This document shows positions 60,384 through 64,000 of a stretch of 64,000 nucleotides of DNA, in pieces; position 1 is the first letter of the stretch; the number at the start of each line of letters is the position of its first letter. The translations under genes were made by a program, and so were the position numbers. The notes under the pieces were generated by a model, which searched no databases, was not told the DNA's origin, and was given only the letters and a program-made list of their open reading frames with translations. This DNA comes from Roseovarius sp. (GTDB taxonomy: Bacteria; Pseudomonadota; Alphaproteobacteria; Rhodobacterales; Rhodobacteraceae), in NCBI RefSeq assembly GCF_030373445.1, contig NZ_JAUCYU010000017.1, positions 41,586 through 105,585 on the forward strand, in the 5' to 3' direction.

Positions 60384-61352
60384 ATGTTCCACCAGACCCC
60401 GACCCGTTCCATCGTCCTTGTCTTCGCACTCGTGGCGCTCGCGCTCTACGCCATCTACGGCGGCTATTTCGCCCGCGAGATCGTGGTGGAAATCGCCATC
60501 CTCGCCATCCTCGCCATCAGCATCGACGTGGTGGCGGGGTTCGGCGGTATGGTCTCGCTCTGCCACGGTGCCATCATGGGCGTCTCGGCCTATACCTACG
60601 GCATCCTGACGGCCAAGCTGGGCTATCCCGCCCTGCCCTCGGCCGTGGCCGCCATCGGCGCGGCGGCGGTGTTCGGCACCGTGGTCGGCTGGATCACCGC
60701 GCGCACCACCGGCATCTATTTCATCATGGCCACCCTCGCCTTCGGACAGATGGCCTATACCGTGATCTTCAAATCCCGCTGGCTGGGCGGCGATGACGGG
60801 ATGGGCGGCCTGCCAAGGTTCGACTTCGACTGGGCCGGCATCGCCATGAACAAGTCGCTGCCCTTCGCGCTCTACGCCCTGCTGCTGGTGCTGCTGTGCT
60901 ACGTCGCCGCCGCCTGGGTCATGCGCTCGGCCTTCGGGCGCACCCTCTGCGGCATCCACTCCAACGAGCCGCGGATGCGCGCCATCGGTGTCAGCACCAT
61001 CATCCACCGCGCCCGCGCCATGGGCTTCTCCGGCCTGCTGGCGGGCGTCGCGGGCATCATCGCGGGCCAGCACATCCAGTACATCTCGCCCGAACTGCTG
61101 TTCTGGACGGTGTCGGGCGAGGCGCTGATCGTGGTGATCCTCGGCGGTCTCGGCACGCTGATCGGCCCGATGATCGGCGCCATCGCCTTCGTCCTGCTCA
61201 AGCACGAGCTGAGCGGCTATACCGACCACTGGCACATCGTCGTGGGCCTTGTCCTGATCGCCACGGTGCTCGCGGGCGGCCGCGGCCTTTACGGCCAGAT
61301 CGAGCACTGGATGACCCGGCGCAAGGCCAGGGGGGCGGCGCAGAATGCTTGA
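60384..61352 (+). CDS. ABC transporter permease, LivM-like
   Basis: 322 residues with about nine helices. The motifs ISIDVVAGFGGMVSLCHGAIMGVSAY, TTGIYFIMATLAFGQM and VVILGGLGTLIGPMIGA are typical of LivM. It overlaps the ATPase gene by eight bases. With LivH it forms the channel. Confidence 0.92.
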   Translation: MFHQTPTRSIVLVFALVALALYAIYGGYFAREIVVEIAILAILAISIDVVAGFGGMVSLCHGAIMGVSAYTYGILTAKLGYPALPSAVAAIGAAAVFGTVVGWITARTTGIYFIMATLAFGQMAYTVIFKSRWLGGDDGMGGLPRFDFDWAGIAMNKSLPFALYALLLVLLCYVAAAWVMRSAFGRTLCGIHSNEPRMRAIGVSTIIHRARAMGFSGLLAGVAGIIAGQHIQYISPELLFWTVSGEALIVVILGGLGTLIGPMIGAIAFVLLKHELSGYTDHWHIVVGLVLIATVLAGGRGLYGQIEHWMTRRKARGAAQNA

Positions 61353-62091
61353 CGTCCACAACCTCTCCAAGGCTTTCGGCGGGCTGCAGGTCACGCGCAA
61401 CGTCTCGTTCAAGCTGGAACAGGGCGAACGCCGGGTGATCCTCGGGCCCAACGGCGCGGGCAAGACCACGCTCTTCAACCTGCTGGTGGGCGAGCTGAAG
61501 CCCACGGCGGGCGACATCCTCGTCGGCGGCACGTCGATCTCCGGCATGAGCGTCAGCCAGCGCTCGCGCATGGGGCTGTCGCGCAGCTACCAGAAGAACA
61601 ACCTCTTCGAGGACCTCACCGTGCGCGAGAACCTGACGCTGGCCGCGGCGGCCGCGCAGGGCAAGATCGCCTGGCTGGTCAAGGACAGCTTCCGCGACCG
61701 CGGCGTGAAGGAGGCGGTCGAGGAAGCCGCCGAACTGGTCTCGCTCACCGACCTGCTGGATACGCCCGTCAAGGCCGCCTCCTACGGCAACCGGCGGCAG
61801 CTCGAAGTGGGCATCGCCCTGGCCACCCGGCCCAAGCTCCTGCTGATGGACGAGCCCACCTCGGGCGTCGGCCCCTCGATGATCGAGGGCTTCCACCGGC
61901 TGCTGAAATCATTGCCCGAAGAGCTGACCGTGCTGATCATCGAGCATGACATGGACCTCGCCTTCGACGTGGCCGACCGGATCACCGTGCTGAATTTCGG
62001 CGAGGTGGTGTTCGAGGGCACACCGGACGAGACGCGCGGCAACCCGGTCGTGCGCGACATCTACCTGGGGGACTGGCAGCAGGATGCTTGA
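61345..62091 (+). CDS. ABC transporter ATP-binding protein, LivG-like
   Basis: 248 residues. Walker A GPNGAGKTT, a LivG-type Q-loop region (SRSYQKNNLFEDLTVRENLT), a degenerate signature (YGNRRQLEVGIALATRPK in place of LSGGQ), Walker B LLLMDEPTSGV and H-loop IIEHDMDLAFDVAD. The altered signature (YGNRRQLE) is common in LivG-like proteins. It overlaps the next ATPase gene by eight bases. Confidence 0.9.
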   Translation: MLDVHNLSKAFGGLQVTRNVSFKLEQGERRVILGPNGAGKTTLFNLLVGELKPTAGDILVGGTSISGMSVSQRSRMGLSRSYQKNNLFEDLTVRENLTLAAAAAQGKIAWLVKDSFRDRGVKEAVEEAAELVSLTDLLDTPVKAASYGNRRQLEVGIALATRPKLLLMDEPTSGVGPSMIEGFHRLLKSLPEELTVLIIEHDMDLAFDVADRITVLNFGEVVFEGTPDETRGNPVVRDIYLGDWQQDA

Positions 62092-62782
62092 GCTGGAAGG
62101 GATCGAAACCGGCTATGGCGAGACCCGCGTGGTGCACGGGCTCGACCTGAAGGTGCGCGAGGGCACGGTCCACGCGCTCCTGGGCCGGAACGGGGTGGGC
62201 AAGTCGACCACGCTGAAATCGGTGATCGGTCAATTGCCGCTGACGGCGGGGCGCGTCACGCTGGCCGGCCAGCAGATCTCCGGCAAGCTGCCCTATGACA
62301 TCGCCCGGCTGGGCGTGGCCTACGTGCCCGAGACGCGGGACATCTTCGGCGCCCTGACGGTGCGCGAGAACCTCGAACTCGCCGGCCGGCTGGCCGGGCC
62401 GGGGTCGGACTGGACGGTCGACAAGGTGGTGACGTTCTTCCCCAACCTCGCCGACCGCCTGAACAATGGCGGGCACGAGCTGTCGGGCGGCGAACAACAG
62501 ATGCTGGCGGTGGGCCGCGCGCTGATGGCCGCACCCCGCATCCTGATGCTCGACGAACCGACCGAGGGGCTGGCGCCGATCATCATCCAGCAGATCTTCG
62601 GCAAGCTGAAGGAGCTGAAGGCCTCGGGGCTCACCATCCTGCTGGTCGAGCAGAACCTGAACTTCGCCCTCGGGCTCGCCGACGATATCAGCCTGATGGG
62701 CCGCGGCCAGATCGTCTGGCGCGGCGACGCGGCGGCGCTGGCCAGGGACGACGAGGCGCATACGAGGTGGCTGGGGGTCTGA
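62084..62782 (+). CDS. ABC transporter ATP-binding protein, LivF-like
   Basis: 232 residues. Walker A GRNGVGKSTT, VPETRDIFGALTVRENL, signature LSGGEQQMLAVGRALM, Walker B MLDEPTEGLAPIII and H-loop VEQNLNFAL. It is the second ATPase of the Liv-type importer and the last gene of the operon. Both ATPase genes begin with the same ATGCTTGA start, overlapping the previous gene by eight bases. Confidence 0.92.
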   Translation: MLELEGIETGYGETRVVHGLDLKVREGTVHALLGRNGVGKSTTLKSVIGQLPLTAGRVTLAGQQISGKLPYDIARLGVAYVPETRDIFGALTVRENLELAGRLAGPGSDWTVDKVVTFFPNLADRLNNGGHELSGGEQQMLAVGRALMAAPRILMLDEPTEGLAPIIIQQIFGKLKELKASGLTILLVEQNLNFALGLADDISLMGRGQIVWRGDAAALARDDEAHTRWLGV

Positions 62783-63031
62783 GGCACCAACGCTAGACCG
62801 GACACGCCTTGCGCGGAACAAAGGCGCGCCAAGGGCGCGCCGCCGCGCATCGACCGCTGGCCGACAGGCGATTGCCTGCAATCGCCGAGAGGTGGGCCGC
62901 CCCGACGGCACGGCGATTTGGCAGACGCAAGCGCCACGCTCGAGTGACGGATGTACTTGGCAGGCATAAACTGCCCATCACCAACGTCGGATCGCCGCAC
63001 CACGGCCCGCCGATGCGCGGCGCCTGCCCCT
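62783..63031. other. Gap between the Liv-type operon and the Nudix regulator
   Basis: 249 bases between convergent genes. GGCGCGCC occurs twice (62823-62830, 62834-62841) with three bases between, a potential hairpin without a T-run. I see no gene in it. Confidence 0.45.
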
Positions 63032-63721
63032 TCAAGCCGCCTTCCTGCGCCCCTTCAGCTTGTAAAGGCTTGCCGGCCGGTGCCGCCCGCCGGTGGTCTT
63101 CTTCTCCAGATCCTCAAGATCCCAATGCGAATTGATCCACTTGCGGAAATTCCGCTTCTCCAGCGGCTCGCCCTTGATCGTCTCGAAAGCCACCTGCGCC
63201 TGTGACAGGGTGAACTCCTCGGGCAGGAAGGAAAACACCACCGAGGCGTCATCCCCCAGGTCGGTCGACACCAGCTTCGCCAGCGCCATCCGCGCATCCT
63301 CGAGGATCGTCGCATGGTCGAAGGCCAGCTCCGGCAGCTTGTCGAAGGAGAACCACTCCGCCCGCGCCGCGTCGGTCGAGGCCACCAGCTTGAGCCGGTC
63401 CATCGGCACCAGCGTCAGGAACACAACCGTGATCACCCGTTCACGCGGGTCGCGGTCGGGCCGGCCATAGGCGCCAAGCTGCAGGAACGGCAGCCCTTCC
63501 AGCTGCGCGGGCGTCACCCCGGCCTCCTCCGCCAGCTCGCGCCGGGCGCCGGTCTCGAGGTCCTCGTCCATCTGGACGAACCCGCCCGGCAACGCCCAGC
63601 GCCCCTTGTAGGGCTCCCCGCCCCGCTCGATCAGCGCCACGTTGAGCCGCCCCTCGATGATGGAAAACACCGCCGTGTCGGTCGTGACGGCGGGATGCGG
63701 GTACTCGTATTGATAGGTCAT
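63032..63721 (-). CDS. Nudix-HTH regulator, NrtR/NadQ-like
   Basis: 229 residues from ATG 63721, with AGAGG upstream; the frame runs on to 63832 but through probable operator DNA. The Nudix box is intact (GGFVQMDE, then RRELAEEAG), within the ADP-ribose-binding type domain, and the C-terminal 80 residues form a winged-helix region (FTLSQAQVAFETIKG; NFRKWINS). Such proteins regulate NAD biosynthesis in many bacteria and some hydrolyse ADP-ribose. GTGT-N7-ACAC sites lie upstream. The target genes are probably to the right of the window. Confidence 0.85.
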   Translation of the reverse strand: MTYQYEYPHPAVTTDTAVFSIIEGRLNVALIERGGEPYKGRWALPGGFVQMDEDLETGARRELAEEAGVTPAQLEGLPFLQLGAYGRPDRDPRERVITVVFLTLVPMDRLKLVASTDAARAEWFSFDKLPELAFDHATILEDARMALAKLVSTDLGDDASVVFSFLPEEFTLSQAQVAFETIKGEPLEKRNFRKWINSHWDLEDLEKKTTGGRHRPASLYKLKGRRKAA

Positions 63722-63733
63722 GCTCACCTCTAT

Positions 63734-63748
63734 GTGTATTGCCGACAC
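63734..63748. promoter_or_regulatory. GTGT-N7-ACAC site upstream of the Nudix regulator
   Basis: GTGT (63734-63737) and ACAC (63745-63748) with a 7-base centre lie 12 bases upstream of the regulator start on the plus strand. Two further sites with the same spacing are at 63949-63969 and 63974-63992. Autoregulation is likely. Confidence 0.55.
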
Positions 63749-63948
63749 TATATAGGCAGCGCGGTCGGTGTAAACACGGTTTTCCGCTGAACGTCCTTCG
63801 AAACTGCGCGGGAATCGGCCAATTCCGGGCAATCAGGCAGGGTGAGTCGGGGCTGGCACCGGGTCGGGAACGGCGCGCCCGCGCGGAAAATCCGAAATTG
63901 AATCCATCATTTTCAGTGCTTTACGCGGAATCTGCGTCGCGGGCCCAT

Positions 63949-63992
63949 TAAGTGTCTTTACAACACTTATTGTTGGTGTCATATCTACACCA
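63949..63992. promoter_or_regulatory. Pair of GTGT-N7-ACAC inverted repeats
   Basis: TAAGTGT/ACACTTA (63949-63955, 63963-63969) and TGGTGT/ACACCA (63974-63979, 63987-63992), each with a 7-base centre, lie 24 bases apart centre to centre. They probably control the gene to the right of the window together with the Nudix regulator. Confidence 0.6.
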
Positions 63993-64000
63993 TCGAAACA

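Noticed and set aside
1..64000. CRISPR arrays, tRNA, rRNA, IS elements, phage genes
   Set aside because: I saw no regularly spaced identical repeats of CRISPR size, no cloverleaf or rRNA sequence and no transposase or integrase motif. The 11-bp repeats at 35939 are too short and have no spacers.

Overview
The window is high-GC alphaproteobacterial DNA, most likely from the Roseobacter branch of the Rhodobacteraceae. The basis is family-level: a split PqiA/PqiB set, several spermidine/putrescine-type ABC importers beside quaternary-amine catabolic genes, a box-type benzoyl-CoA cluster with BoxR, and a Nudix-HTH regulator. Genes are densely packed, operons are held together by ATGA or TGATG overlaps, and I see no tRNA, rRNA, CRISPR array, transposase or phage gene.

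Layout. (1) 1-6305: envelope genes: pqiB (cut by the window edge) and two half-PqiA proteins on the minus strand, then a MscS-type channel and an AI-2E/PerM-type membrane protein on the plus strand. (2) 6310-9866: a phospholipase-D-superfamily protein, a small PLDc_N membrane protein and an exported acidic PRC-barrel protein. (3) 9889-17225: a minus-strand operon of two permeases, ATPase, binding protein, TMADH-like flavoprotein and Rieske oxygenase, facing a TetR regulator across a nested palindrome. (4) 17913-26281: a second importer operon that also carries a GT1 glycosyltransferase, a cupin and an aldehyde dehydrogenase, facing a GntR regulator with two winged helices. (5) 26358-31493: a second GT1 paralogue, a self-sufficient P450-reductase fusion, an AA_synth-family protein and a hydrolase. 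(6) 31634-46375: a gamma-butyrobetaine/carnitine catabolic region with a third importer and a GlxA/CdhR-type regulator. (7) 46385-62782: a box benzoyl-CoA epoxidation cluster with BoxR, a benzoate-CoA ligase and a Liv-type importer. (8) 63032-64000: a Nudix-HTH regulator followed by repeated GTGT-N7-ACAC sites.

Inferred metabolism. Butyrobetaine would be activated by an ADP-forming CoA ligase, oxidised by an acyl-CoA dehydrogenase and hydrated by a CaiD-like enzyme. Carnitine would then be oxidised by L-carnitine dehydrogenase and cleaved by a BKACE enzyme to betainyl-CoA and acetoacetate. The Rieske/TMADH-like pair in region 3 could remove N-methyl groups from betaine-like compounds. Benzoate would be imported, CoA-activated, epoxidised by BoxAB and ring-opened by BoxC; boxD and a thiolase are not in the window.

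Most unusual observations: a strong hairpin directly after all four binding-protein genes; a 56-residue four-cysteine ORF hidden between boxB and boxA; a 15-bp motif shared by two divergent promoters of the carnitine region; five exact 11-bp-period repeats filling a convergent gap; TGCA-type repeats at 10-bp spacing at three box promoters; and a GT1-cupin-ALDH-importer module with a second GT1 beyond the regulator.
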